Source: Rachycentron canadum
Lineage: Eukaryota > Chordata > Actinopteri > Carangiformes > Rachycentridae
Length of the DNA: 64,000 bases
Assembly: GCA_038496675.1 (NCBI GenBank)
Contig: CM076651.1
Coordinates: 8,426,657 to 8,490,656 of the forward strand
Reading direction: 5' to 3'
This document shows positions 53,801-63,813 of the stretch, in pieces. Numbering within the stretch: position 1 is the stretch's first letter; every line of letters starts with the position of its first letter. A model generated the notes under the pieces. That model worked only from the letters and a program-made list of their open reading frames with translations, did no database searches and was not told the origin of the DNA. The position numbers and the translations under genes are program-made.

Positions 53801-54092
53801 AAGGACACTTTTAAGAGCTAAATCCATCCTGTTAAAGCATCAAAACCAGCTCTGCCCTGCCAACATCTCATCTGCAGAGAACTCAAATTAATAATAAACA
53901 CTTCTAGCAGACGGTAACACTAAACTTTTTCAAAAGGGGAGTTTCAACCCCAAAGGGACAGCTATGTAAGGTTTCTTAGTGCGCTTAAACATTTGTTTTG
54001 GAGAGCAGTAGACAAAATTTGAAGTTGTGTAAAGACATAATGTCACATTGTCAGAACTCCCTCACTCAGTTTTTCTTCCATTTCTTTCGTCT
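50820..54092 (-). other. tram1: Probable tram1 3' UTR with poly(A) signal at 50,842-50,837
   Basis: About 3.2 kb following the tram1 stop codon on the minus strand, without another gene. At its far end the minus strand reads TTTGAATAAAGCC. This is a canonical AATAAA hexamer after a T-rich stretch, typical of a vertebrate mRNA 3' end. A second AATAAA at 53,583-53,578 could give a shorter isoform. The interval also holds a short (CA)n run near 52,684, a TG-rich stretch near 53,041 and an A-rich, low-GC section. The choice of poly(A) site is inferred. Confidence 0.45.
51098..51110 (-). promoter_or_regulatory. CTCF-like motif
   Basis: The minus strand reads CCTCTAGGTGGCA, 12 of 13 core positions. 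It is in the same orientation as the motif at 50,471 and about 620 bases away. Confidence 0.4.
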
Positions 54093-57000
54093 CTATGAAG
54101 CTTTGGCTTTTCTTGCCCTTGGTGATGTTTTATCCTCAGACTTCACAACGCCATTGGCAGCACCTCCTGACAAGACAAGTGAAAAGGTACACTCCTGATT
54201 AAGGGAATATACTGTACAGCAAACAAATCTTTCACATCAAGTGTTCGAAACACAGGATCCAGATGCATAGGGTCCTGAATACCTACCCCTTGTAGGTTCC
54301 CTTTTGTGTGGCTTGCTCTTTGGGCTGACCGTTTTCTTTTTTGAGGCCTGGCTGTGCTCCCGCCACTTTTTCAGCTGGAAGTTAATGAATTTCCACATCA
54401 TCCAGGCCTGTGTCAGACAGATGGCTGCCAGACATGTCATCCTGACGAGGGTAGAGGAGACACATTTTAAGAAATTAAAGTGATTCTTTTTCACTAAAAC
54501 AACACTTTGGCTCTTGTGTAATGCCATTGGTATTGTATGAGACATTAAGTGCTCTTCAGTTAGTTTCTATCTGGACTTGCCTTATGGTAAGGACATTGAA
54601 GTTGCCTTCTGCTAGAGAAAAGCCCTGGTTTTCTGTTCGGGGAAGCCCAAAGCCAAACGTCAGAAATGAGAGTGTGAGGGTGAGGAGGCGGGCGATGACA
54701 AAAAGTAGCGCCCAAAGAGTAAAACTGTAAAAAAAAGGGGGTGTTGGATCAGGTTGTTCAGGCACCTAAGCACTGAAGGTGTTTAGGTGCTTCTATTTAC
54801 CAAATACGAAACATGATAATAAAATAATAATAAAATACCCTTTCTGCTTGTTCTCATCACTGAAGTAGAAGAGGCGTGAAGCGTGGAACAGGAGCTCCAC
54901 CAGGTAGTGAGGGACCAGCAACACCAGGCCCAGTCGGTGGAGGCTGAACAGACACAGGACATAGAGAGGGGGACGGAAACACAGGATTAAGAAGATAACT
55001 ACACTACAAACTGTGGTGGATTAAGAGATACGGCATTTTCATATCTATTTCATAATTTTAGATCAATAGTCTTAGAGAAAAGGAAATGAAAAAAAAAGGA
55101 CGTAGGCTTCACAGGTCAAAATACATTCAATTTTAGTATCAGTTTCCTGTTTGGGGGAAAACTTTGTTGACCTGGTTTAGAGTTTAGATGTGATCTTTAT
55201 GCGGTCATTTAAGGACAATAAAGTGAGTGAGTTGTGTACTGAGCTTTTCCTCATTCCATCACTCAGAGGCAAAAAAAAGACCAGTCACTCAATAAACTAC
55301 AGTGTAGTGGCTAAGTGCAAGATAGGAGAAGATGTTAATCACAGAATACTGAATTTCTTTTTTCTCACACTTTCCTGCAATGAGAAAAAAGTGGCACTGC
55401 TGTATCCAGTAATCAAGTTTTATGCAATGTTGTCTAACACTAATTTAATTTTGTTTTCAAACATGCTCAACATTACCAGGTCTGTATGAGAGATTTCCTT
55501 AGAATAAGATGCTCATTCTGAGAAACACACTTCACTCACTTTAAGACGTAGGCACCAGTGATGTGGACAACATAAAGGCAAATGTAATAGAGTTGGCGGG
55601 GGATGTCTTCCTGTAGAGAGAAAAAAAAAAGTCTATGTTAGTAAGAGCTGCAACAAACAGTTTGGATGATGAGGCAGTTTTATGTCAGCTTTCAGCATTT
55701 AAGATTGGACATGGAGTATTTAAGTAAATGTTTTAGTGATTCTATTTACTTTATAGTGAAATAAGCTTAAATTCCCCCGAACAAGCAAATAAAGAAATGC
55801 ATACACAAACAGAAAGGACAATTTCATTTCATTCTTGCACTTATTTAATATTTGTCTTTTTTTTTTTTTAAGATGATAATTGTTTTACACATAATTTATC
55901 CTCAAGTTTGTTCGTAAATTCATCTCTTGAACAGAAAACCATCTGTTTTTCAAATTTGTTCTCTGATTTGGCCCTGTTTTTCTTGGAACATAAAAATTGC
56001 TTAAAGATTATTAGTACTCATTGACATATATTGTGTACCTTCTTTGGCATTTATTGTGAGCTTCATATGATATTACATTTAACTATCTGCAATTTAAAAA
56101 ATATAGGGCCTGTTGATAATTCTTATGTTTCTCTTCTACAAAATGAACATGTAGTTAGCATAATTTTTACATTCATTTTAAATTCCCCAAGCCTGTAACA
56201 CAAAGGTGATGTATGGAACAATAACTCAGCAGAGCAAAATGTACAGTGCACTCTGATGTAGTAGATCCTTAGCTCTATACAAGAGGGAAACTGCGTTTGA
56301 TTTTAGATTTCACATTATTTAAACATGGTTTCCAGTACAGTTTGTAATTTAATTTCATTTACTCTTTCAATTTTTACTATTATAACCCCTTTGTTAATCA
56401 CTCACATAGATTATGTTTTAATGTCTGCCATCTTAAAAACACAGCCCATTAACCATTCATTCAACCACCTCTAAGATTTGAAGCAATGATACATTTTTTG
56501 TGCAAATTAAGCTCTGATGTCAATCAGAATCATCTGATTCTGATTAACCAACTCAGGTATAAACAGCACTGCACTCGTCATCAAGTTGCAGACTACAGAG
56601 GCCATTGCTCAAAAGCATTTTTTTTTTACTTGACAGCAACTAAGATAATGAAATGTATCTTTATCTGATTTATTACTGCTGACACATAGAAAGGCAAGTG
56701 AAAGTGACTCAGGTTCTTCACCACTTCATCTCTTAAGAGGTAATACAAGAATCCGAAACATTTTTCAAGTGCGTGACTTTCTAATTGATTCTTACCTTCC
56801 GTACTTTTTGAAAGTACAGCTCAGGAAGTGCATGAAGCCAATAGGCAATTTGGCAAATGTAGAAGAACTTGACCTGAAAACTAAACAGAGGACAGATTGT
56901 GCATAGTCTAGATGTAATTTCAGCAAGGACACAAGTTTTATCATATTAATATACAATGGATGATGTTATGCACACTGAACTGATCTGTAACTATTCAAAT

Positions 57001-59965
57001 TGCAGTGACATACATGCACAACATAATTTTGTATCAATGTCTCTCCAGAGTGTTGTAAAGATTGTTGAAAGAGCTATTTTAGCAATTATTTGTTTATGAA
57101 TCTTTGGTCAAAATGAATTTTGTGAAGTCACAGTGACTGGCCCACTGTCAGTGCTGGGGCTTATATGCAGTGTAATGTACAACAAATCAAATCAGCCTGA
57201 CCCAGAATCCAAAACATCATTTGTGTAGCTTGACACAATTCCTCATTGATGACCGACTTTAAACATTGCTAGAAGACAATATGATAAATTGTAAAAATTC
57301 AATGCAAGTGAAAAAAAATCAAGTGCATCATCAAATCAGAGCTGAAACTGTTGAAGCTCAGAATACATGAAGAGCTTTGATTTTTCTGGGATTAATCACA
57401 GTTATAAAATATGATATAATCATGAGTAGGAGTCTATAAATCTCCACTTACACCATGTGAGTGTGTGGGTAACCCTCCCATAAGAACGTAGGATTTGTTG
57501 CAAAGTCCTCCTGTCAGAGAAAGAGAAACACTGCATTAGATTAAGCCTAATGGAGGCTGAGACAGTGTGTTTCTGTGACTGCTGACCCTCGTACCGCTGT
57601 TAGGATGCTGCAGCCCCACATGAAGGAGAACAGGTAGAATGCTGCAAGCTGTCCAGACTCATTGAACTTGCTGTGTTTGGTTTTTGACAGGTGCAACCTT
57701 CTGTTCATTTTCTGAAATCAAATCAAACTAAATATTATACAAGATAAACATATGTGTCATTTTTTCAGTGTCTCACATCTCTTTTCAAAATTAAGATATT
57801 TTAAGATTAGTTCACACTAATTGATATGTGAGAAAAGAAAGAAAGTATATAAAGCTGCCTTCAGCCAACGTATAACTGTCATAAATAGACTGGCCTGATT
57901 GGCCGGAATGTATGAGATTGTATGAGACTAAAAAGGGAAACCATGCAAGTTTTCCACTTATTTAATGTTGTAATTACAATGCTTGGATCCACATTTTTTC
58001 AAGTCTGTGTTCAGTCTTGGCAGCTCAGAAGGAAGAGCGGGTTTGAGCCGCCACTTAACAAGATGTCCATGAGCAAGACACCAAGTGTCTTATACAGTGT
58101 GTTGTACAGAAGAGATCTTGTAATGACCAGTATGAATAGGAGAAATGGCTACCGCTACGCTGTAGAGTTAGTATGGTCATGTATTATGATTATCACGTTA
58201 AGACAGACATGAAAAAATGTGAACCTGTCCATTACGAGAGATAGATGTTTTTTTTGTCTTTGTACAGAAAAAGATTTTTATTTTTAGAATAAAGAAACAT
58301 AAAAATATTGTTTCGCTTAATAATACTAGGAACAGCTGTCAAAACAAAAAAAACTGTAAAGAGAAACATGAGCACAGTTTCAGTCACTATCTTTTGGTGT
58401 TTTAGATGGAGGGTTGGGATTTGATCACTTGCAAACAGCTCCCCAAAAAGATCAGTCAAACAAGAACAGAGTTGACATATGTGGTGACGAAGCCTGATAC
58501 TTTTGATCCATAAAACATAAAAAACTATACTGTGTAACCCAGCTGTGTACTTGATATAACAAGTACACAGCTGGGTTCAGTACAACAGTCCAATTGTTGG
58601 TCCCCATTGTGCATATAAATTTAAAGATTAAAAAAATAAGACAAACCTAAGATAAATTATGTGAACTAGCATGATGGCTGCTGAGTTTGGATACTCACGT
58701 CGAGAATATATTCTTGTATCAAGGCATGAAGGATGACTGCAATAAGCAGGTAGAAAAACACAGTGGCCACATCCTTAGGACCATACTGGTAAAGGTTCAC
58801 CTGCTCACTCTTCTCGTCTGCAGAAAACACAGAAATACAAAGTTAAAACTTTAAGAGAAAATGAGCAATCAATTCAGGGCTTTTAATCAGAAACCAACCA
58901 ACAAATAACGCACCGAGAACTTGTGTTACGTTGTACTGAACTGTGATGAACATGATGGCAAACTTTGCTGTGACCTGGAAAGCAAAGGAAGAAAGAGGAT
59001 TAACTGCTTGATTCTGAGTCTGATTCTGGTAGATTCCATTCAAAGGAAGCCAAACCTTTGTATTAATAAACCATACTGAACGCATTTTTAATTCTCTTGG
59101 ATTGTCCCACATTTGATGAGTGAGGTCTGCTGTATCACTGCAAGATCCTGAAGCTGCTGATTCCAATACCTTGGGTCTGGGGACCTCCAGAGACTGCCTG
59201 GAAAGGCGCCCAGGGGTCTCCAGCAAAATTAGGTATATTTTAAGATCACTACCTTTGCTACACAATGACTATCATTTTGTCAGGATGAGTGAGTAACACG
59301 GCCATTATTTCCCCCTTGAGAACAGACATTCATATTTCTGTACTAAGCTAGAACGCAGATGTATCGGCGCAGATAAAGATTGATTAAGACATTAACTGAA
59401 GTGAGTAGATATTTTCTGAATGTTTTGGTGTCTGCTGGCTGGGTGGGGACAGGTGAGTGGGAGGAGAGCTATCTTGTTTCATTCAAACGTGGCTAGGCAC
59501 TAGTCAGCTACAGTTGCTCTGTCAAGCCAAAGGGCTGGTGATAAACTGTGTAGCATGCAGACAGACATTTAGCCTGATCATCATGTTGCTAAAAGCCAAG
59601 TACACGTATTGGACTATTTTGCTATGGAGGCAACGAATTAGCCGACTGGTTCAAAAAAAAAAAAAAAAACCTGATAGCTGTGCCAGTGGGCCTCCTCACC
59701 ATCTCCTTTGGCAGTCAGTGAGACACATGAGAAGGGAGGGAGAAAGACACGCTAGCGCCCAGCCCCTGGAGTGCCGCTGTCATGTCAGCTAACGGTAGCT
59801 AGCAGCGGCTAACATCAGTCGGCTAACTACAGCTCACACAGTTACCTCGAACATCAGGCCGAGGAGAATAATCATGGCCAAACACGAAACCATATCGGCG
59901 TGATTCTGGATCACAAACTCGTGGCTCAGCACCGGCGGGCTCTTGTTCTTTTTACGGAAACCCAT
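54093..59965 (-). CDS. tram1: tram1: translocating chain-associated membrane protein 1, 11 coding exons
   Basis: Multi-pass ER membrane protein that sits beside the Sec61 translocon and helps insert nascent secretory and membrane chains. Coding exons in transcript order: 59965-59846, 58974-58914, 58817-58699, 57711-57595, 57510-57452, 56880-56796, 55610-55540, 54943-54839, 54724-54581, 54441-54287, 54166-54093 (stop TAG). They total 1,110 bases, a 369-residue protein (human TRAM1 is 374), with matching phases and no internal stop. The start is the ATG opening MGFRKKNKSPPVLSHEFV, the family's conserved N-terminus. Diagnostic stretches are QNHADMVSCLAM, KHSKFNESGQL, QIAYWLHALPELYFQK, IPRQL, SRLFYFSDEN and MMWKFINFQLKKWREHS. 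There are about eight hydrophobic segments (near residues 27-50, 77-97, 121-139, 160-180, 190-210, 215-235, 250-275 and 296-315), with a TLC domain over roughly 115-325. Sequon N55-V-T matches the known luminal glycosylation site. The tail after about 315 is Lys-rich and probably cytosolic. The exon-8 donor (GTATTT) is weak and intron 9 is GC-AG. TRAM2 is less likely, because the N-terminus and tail match TRAM1. Confidence 0.95.
54442..54580 (-). other. tram1: tram1 intron 9 with GC-AG splice boundary
   Basis: A 139-base intron between coding exons 9 and 10. On the minus strand exon 9 ends ATAAG and the intron begins GCAAGT, the typical context of a GC-type donor. The acceptor is CTCGTCAG before GATGACATG. 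The phase only works with this boundary: AG plus G gives the Arg codon in LTI-R-MTCLA. The nearest GT, four bases further on, would throw the next exon out of frame. The remaining nine introns use GT-AG. Confidence 0.75.
58015..58180 (+). mobile_element. tRNA-like SINE relic in tram1 intron 3
   Basis: 'cagctcagaaggaagagcgg' resembles an A box and 'gggtttgagcc' a B box, set unusually close together. 'gagcaagacacc' and 'ttgtacagaagagatcttgt' continue in a retroposon-like manner. Heavily decayed, so identification is tentative. Confidence 0.35.
58536..58577. repeat. Perfect 18-bp inverted repeat in tram1 intron 3
   Basis: Left arm AACCCAGCTGTGTACTTG (58,536-58,553), loop ATATAA, and an exact reverse complement at 58,560-58,577. 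It can form a hairpin in DNA or in the intron RNA. Confidence 0.95.
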
Positions 59966-60140
59966 GGCTCTCCAACACGGCTCTCCCTTCTCTGGGTCCG
60001 AGGGCTGCCGTCACAGAGTCGTTCTAGCTGGGTTGGGAGCTAGCTTTCCCCCGCTGCACGTTTCAACTGGTGGATGTAGTGCTGCTCCGGGCTAGTCGCT
60101 CCACTGCAGTCCGTAAGCACAGTGAACCGCTACTCGTGTG
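59966..60140 (-). promoter_or_regulatory. tram1: tram1 5' UTR and proximal promoter region
   Basis: Moderately CpG-rich DNA immediately upstream of the tram1 start codon, extending from exon 1 and the start of intron 1. It has no TATA box in a useful position, as expected for a housekeeping-type start region. The transcription start cannot be placed from sequence. A TGACGTAG motif, similar to CRE and UPR elements, lies further upstream at 60,278-60,285. Confidence 0.45.
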
Positions 60141-60739
60141 CTTAAAAACAGTCATGAAGATACATCGTACAGAGTCCAACACCACAGCACAACACCCACT
60201 TTATTTCTCCTGCCTGGTAAAGTCAGAAAACGGGCCCTCCCACTTCAAAACCCCATTCATGAACCGCCCAGAGCCGTTGACGTAGAAGGAGAACCCAGGA
60301 CCGTGGTGCCTTCACGTACTCCACGTAAGAACTCGGTGTTCCTGTTCAACTCTCCAACAGAAGGAGAGAGGGACACCAAGCGGGTGTTCAAGCTCACCTT
60401 GTACATCGTCTGAGTCATGCATCATTGTCTGGGACTAAGTTGTATTTTAGCAGCATCACCTGAAAGGTCAAATCTGTGCAAACATAGTGTATATCAGAGT
60501 GGCAAAACTGGATTAGGCATAGGGCAAGGGGCCCAGGGGCCACAATATGGTTGGATTAGTGGCACACAGGGTAAAAATATGTTTCCGTGGCCCTATTGTC
60601 CCCTACTATACTCTAGACAGTTTTATTATTTCCCTGACTGAATACAGTGTCAGCTCCTAGTCATGACCATATTTATTCTCTGCTGCCCAAGTAAACATTG
60701 ACAACACAGTTTGCTTTTGTTGTTCCATCACTAGTCAAA

Positions 60740-60926
60740 CACGTTTTTAATTGTGTTTTCTGGCTTTTTTGCCTTTATATTAGTCAAAGAGAGAGAAAGA
60801 GAGATAGAGAGATAGGAAAGTTGGTGACATACAGTAAAGGGCCACAGCTCGGACTCAAACCCAGGCCCTACCCCAAGGACCAGGCCCAAATCATACGCGC
60901 TCCACCAGGTGGGGCACCGGGGCATC
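60740..60926 (-). mobile_element. tRNA-derived SINE, reverse orientation
   Basis: The plus strand reads 'ttttgcctttatatt', a (GA)-rich run, 'agtaaagggccacag', 'actcaaacccaggcc' (reverse of a B box), then 'gctccaccaggtggggcacc' (reverse of an A-box head). This order is that of an abundant teleost repeat. It lies upstream of tram1 and has no coding content. Confidence 0.65.
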
Positions 60927-61529
60927 CGAGGTTAAACAGGTTGTCATTCGTGAAGGCTTTAAATGCGGTGATATGTGACAATGGTTCATGCTACAAACTT
61001 ATACAAAATTAATGTCAACTGAGAAAAATCTTCATTCCCTATAATTTTATTTATAACTATCTATTTAGTATAGGACAGTCCTAACAGGCTAATCCAATCA
61101 TACCAAATAGCATGAATTTAATAAATTATTTCTAACTCGCTTACTTTTACTTTAACATATGAAGAATTTCAATATTTTTTTGTGGCAGGGATAACACTTC
61201 CATCTCACAAAAAGACATTGTGTTAATAAATAACTTCCAAAATTTCACTGTACATCACATCAAGGCCCCAAAAGTAATCAATGAAAAGGAAAAATTAAAC
61301 TTGTTATATTACAACACCATCAAGCAATAAATTGAATGCTGGATTTTTACTTGTATGGATTAATTTATATTTTGGATCATCATATCATGGCTATATATTT
61401 TTCTTGCCTGTCGCCTAGCATTTTATTTTGAAAAAAAAAGCTATTTGACTTTTTTCGGTTAAACCCACATATTTAGAGGGACATAATGAATTTGATAGCT
61501 TCCAACTTTTACATGTTTCCTTTTTACTG

Positions 61530-61670
61530 GATTATCCGGTACCGGAAATCGGCGACGTAACCCTGACGTAATAAAGGTTTTCGCGGAGAAAACCAACTGT
61601 CAGGTAACGTTCATGCGACGTAGAGGTCACGCGAACTAATCGTTGACGTGACGCCACGTTAATAACGGCA
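61530..61670 (+). promoter_or_regulatory. CpG-rich cluster of CRE/UPRE-like ACGT motifs, possible promoter
   Basis: Within about 130 bases are a 10-base palindrome CCGGTACCGG (61,536-61,545) overlapping an ETS-like CCGGAAAT, and GACGT cores at 61,554, 61,565 (TGACGTAAT), 61,617 and 61,645 (TGACGTGA). The last forms an exact inverted repeat ACGTG-N4-CACGT (61,646-61,659). CpG density is well above the flanks. Splice-donor-like sequences on the plus strand follow at 61,601-61,606 (CAG|GTA) and 61,945-61,954 (CCAG|GTGAGT). This suggests a promoter and noncoding first exon of a rightward gene, or a distal element of tram1. It rests on motifs only. Confidence 0.35.
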
Positions 61671-61980
61671 TCTAATTTATCAACTGAATTATAATAATAA
61701 ATAATTATCTGTTAGTTTTATTTTTATTTAGGTGGCCTTTAACAAACAAATACTTAACAAATACGTTAATGGAAATTATTTAATTTTGTTGTCTTGTTGC
61801 CCAGGACCGTTTAACCGTTGGTAACGTTTATTAATCACCAGCGGAAATTAACCAAATAAAACTGATTCATATTTAATAATATGTCTACACTTGAAATCCA
61901 GGATTAAAATGTCCTATGGTTGAACCTAATAGCTTAGAAAACAGCCAGGTGAGTCAACTTATATATTTAGTACTTTTTTT

Positions 61981-61998
61981 GGCGCCAGGGGGCAGTAT
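61981..61998 (+). promoter_or_regulatory. CTCF-like motif beside the tRNA gene
   Basis: GGCGCCAGGGGGCAGTAT contains the CAGGGGGCAG core of the vertebrate CTCF motif in plus orientation. It lies about 120 bases upstream of the tRNA-Lys gene, itself a feature often found at domain boundaries. Confidence 0.45.
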
Positions 61999-62119
61999 GA
62001 GACTGACCGGGGATATAGGACGTATCCTTCCTTTCCTGGTTTTATGGCACACACACAAAGCTACGTGTATCTCCGCCATGTATTTGGCATAAAAGATTAG
62101 TAAGGGGGCCGTAGTCTCA

Positions 62120-62192
62120 GCCCGGCTAGCTCAGTCGGTAGAGCATGAGACTCTTAATCTCAGGGTCGTGGGTTCGAGCCCCACGTTGGGCG
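62120..62192 (+). tRNA. tRNA-Lys (anticodon CTT)
   Basis: An intact 73-base cloverleaf. The acceptor stem GCCCGGC (62,120-62,126) pairs with GTTGGGC (62,185-62,191), with two G-U pairs, and the discriminator is G. The A box TAGCTCAGTCGG and B box GGTTCGAGCCC are canonical. The anticodon stem TGAGA/TCTCA encloses loop CTCTTAA, so the anticodon is CTT at 62,153-62,155, reading the AAG lysine codon. There is no intron. It is followed by a T run that can terminate RNA polymerase III. The perfect stems argue for a functional gene and not a SINE-derived copy. Confidence 0.96.
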
Positions 62193-62198
62193 GAGAAA

Positions 62199-62208
62199 TT
62201 TTGTTTTT
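62199..62208 (+). terminator. RNA polymerase III terminator of tRNA-Lys
   Basis: TTTT at 62,199-62,202, six bases after the tRNA 3' end, followed by a second T run at 62,204-62,208. Runs of four or more T on the sense strand are the standard Pol III stop signal. Confidence 0.8.
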
Positions 62209-62564
62209 CCTTCCCCTTTTTTGACCTCCAATGCAGTGCATGTAGTGCACACTCAGTATCTGCAATAACAAAAAACTGTTAGCAAAACTCTCACCATTTA
62301 GCACAAAACAACATAACACAGGTTAGTGTCACGTAGTTGCATTATCTGCATGTGATATGTGATTATGTGCTGTATTCAGTTACATCACATTAAACATTTT
62401 TTGTAATATTTGGACAATCTATGGACAAGTAAAAGAAATATCTTTGACATACACTATAACATTCACTTACAGTTGCACTAAAGGACGTGGCTTTTAGTCA
62501 AAAACAGATACTCATATTAGGAAATGCATGTCCCCTAGATTGTATTTATGGCAGGGTTACAACA

Positions 62565-62797
62565 TCTATTGCACGTCTGCCCGTCCTGGGTGAGGGATCT
62601 CTCCTCTGTTGCTCACCATGAGGTTTCTCTTTTTTCCCTGTTAAAAGGGTTTTTGTTTTGAGTTTTTCCTCAGTCGATGTGAGGGTCTAAGGACAGAGGA
62701 TGTTGTTATGATGCTATGTAAAGCCCTTTGAGACAAACTGTTGGTAAAAATGGGCTATACAAATAAAATTGCCTTGCCTTGCCTTGCCTTGCCTTAT
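62565..62797 (+). mobile_element. Retroposon 3' end with (TTGCC)n tail
   Basis: 'gtgagggtctaaggacagag', 'gtaaagccctttgagaca' and 'gggctatacaaataaaattg' form a common teleost retroposon end, followed by five TTGCC-type units (62,769-62,794). The tail is the expected microsatellite of a retrotransposed copy. It lies about 370 bases downstream of the tRNA-Lys gene. Confidence 0.65.
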
Positions 62798-63623
62798 CAT
62801 GAAGGGTTAATATATAATTACATTTTATAGTATTCCATTTTTCATGAATGGGCTTATTACTGCCTGTCAATGTGCTGTAAAAGTTAAAAGGGAGAAACAA
62901 AATTATGATCTATCCAGCTGTGTTTAATTATTGACGATCACTGTTCAAGCATCATTCCAGCGTCAAAGAGGAAACCCTGCTAACACTAAAATATTATTTC
63001 ATTTTAATGTTTGTTCTTATGAGGGAGGAGAGTGGTACATGCATATTTTATTTTATTTTATTTCATTTGCTACATTTTGTGCATTTGGACATTTGCATTT
63101 TTGCAGCTGTCACTGGGTGATTATATACAAAGATTACAAGAGTAATATCTGGCACAAAAAGGAATGGATACCATACAATTCTAGGTATACGATATACAAT
63201 ATTATCTAATTATGTCTTCTTGTCTTTTCTTTTGCAGACTGAATTGCTAAACTAGTTGAAGAGCTATAGCCTATAGTCTTTTTTCTGGAAACAGCCAAGA
63301 GGGAGGGAGGAGTTTAAACAAAGGCCCACTCCACATAAAAAAAATGGAGGCTTGTGCAAAGAAGCCATGGTCTCCTGCTCCTCACACTCTACATGCTGCC
63401 ATTTCTACTCCTAAAGCCTTCAGATAAGACAACTACCGCCAGATTCTACACTTGGAAGCTTCAAAACATTGTTATATGGGGTTTGTATGTTAAAACTACT
63501 CATATTAATCATGTTATGTTGTGGTTTTGGGCCTAGCTCTGTGCTTATTTTTCTTCCCCTCTCTCTGACACTCTCAGTGCTGCCCCTGCCTGCACTGAAC
63601 AAAGATAATTACTCAGGAAACAT
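62798..63623. other. No gene recognised
   Basis: AT-rich DNA between the retroposon tail and the candidate promoter. A polypyrimidine tract followed by CAG (63,222-63,238) could be a splice acceptor on the plus strand. Confidence 0.5.
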
Positions 63624-63813
63624 TTTGGCCAATCAGACGCAGCCTTGTATCTTGCCTGAGCGGAAAGCGACCAGTCAGGATCTGGCTAACATCACTGGGG
63701 CCTGATCGCCTTGCCTGAAGAGCGGAGCCTTCCCCGGCTGAGGGCTGAGAGTGTCCTCCATGTTTTATAAGTGTTGACATAACAGTGTGTCAGGCAGCCA
63801 TGCATCCACAGAG
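63624..63813 (+). promoter_or_regulatory. Candidate promoter and first coding exon at right edge
   Basis: A CCAAT box (63,629-63,633) is followed by CpG-containing DNA and a TATA-like TTTTATAAG (63,763-63,771). An ATG at 63,800 then opens Met-His-Pro-Gln and ends at a strong donor, AG|GTAAGC, at 63,813/63,814. The spacing would give a very short 5' UTR if the TATA-like box is real. An upstream polypyrimidine tract plus CAG near 63,238 could instead be an acceptor, making this a larger second exon. The gene is not identified, since only four codons are visible. Confidence 0.25.

Noticed and set aside
54591..54765. In-frame sequence upstream of tram1 exon 9 starting at a Met in intron 8
   Set aside because: The bases before TTTTACTCTTTGG form a polypyrimidine tract ending in TTACAG, clearly a splice acceptor at 54,725.
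58843..59265. 140-residue minus-strand frame including tram1 exon 2
   Set aside because: Only the 20 residues of exon 2 (58,974-58,914) are real. The rest is intron 1 and intron 2 that happen to lack stops in this frame.
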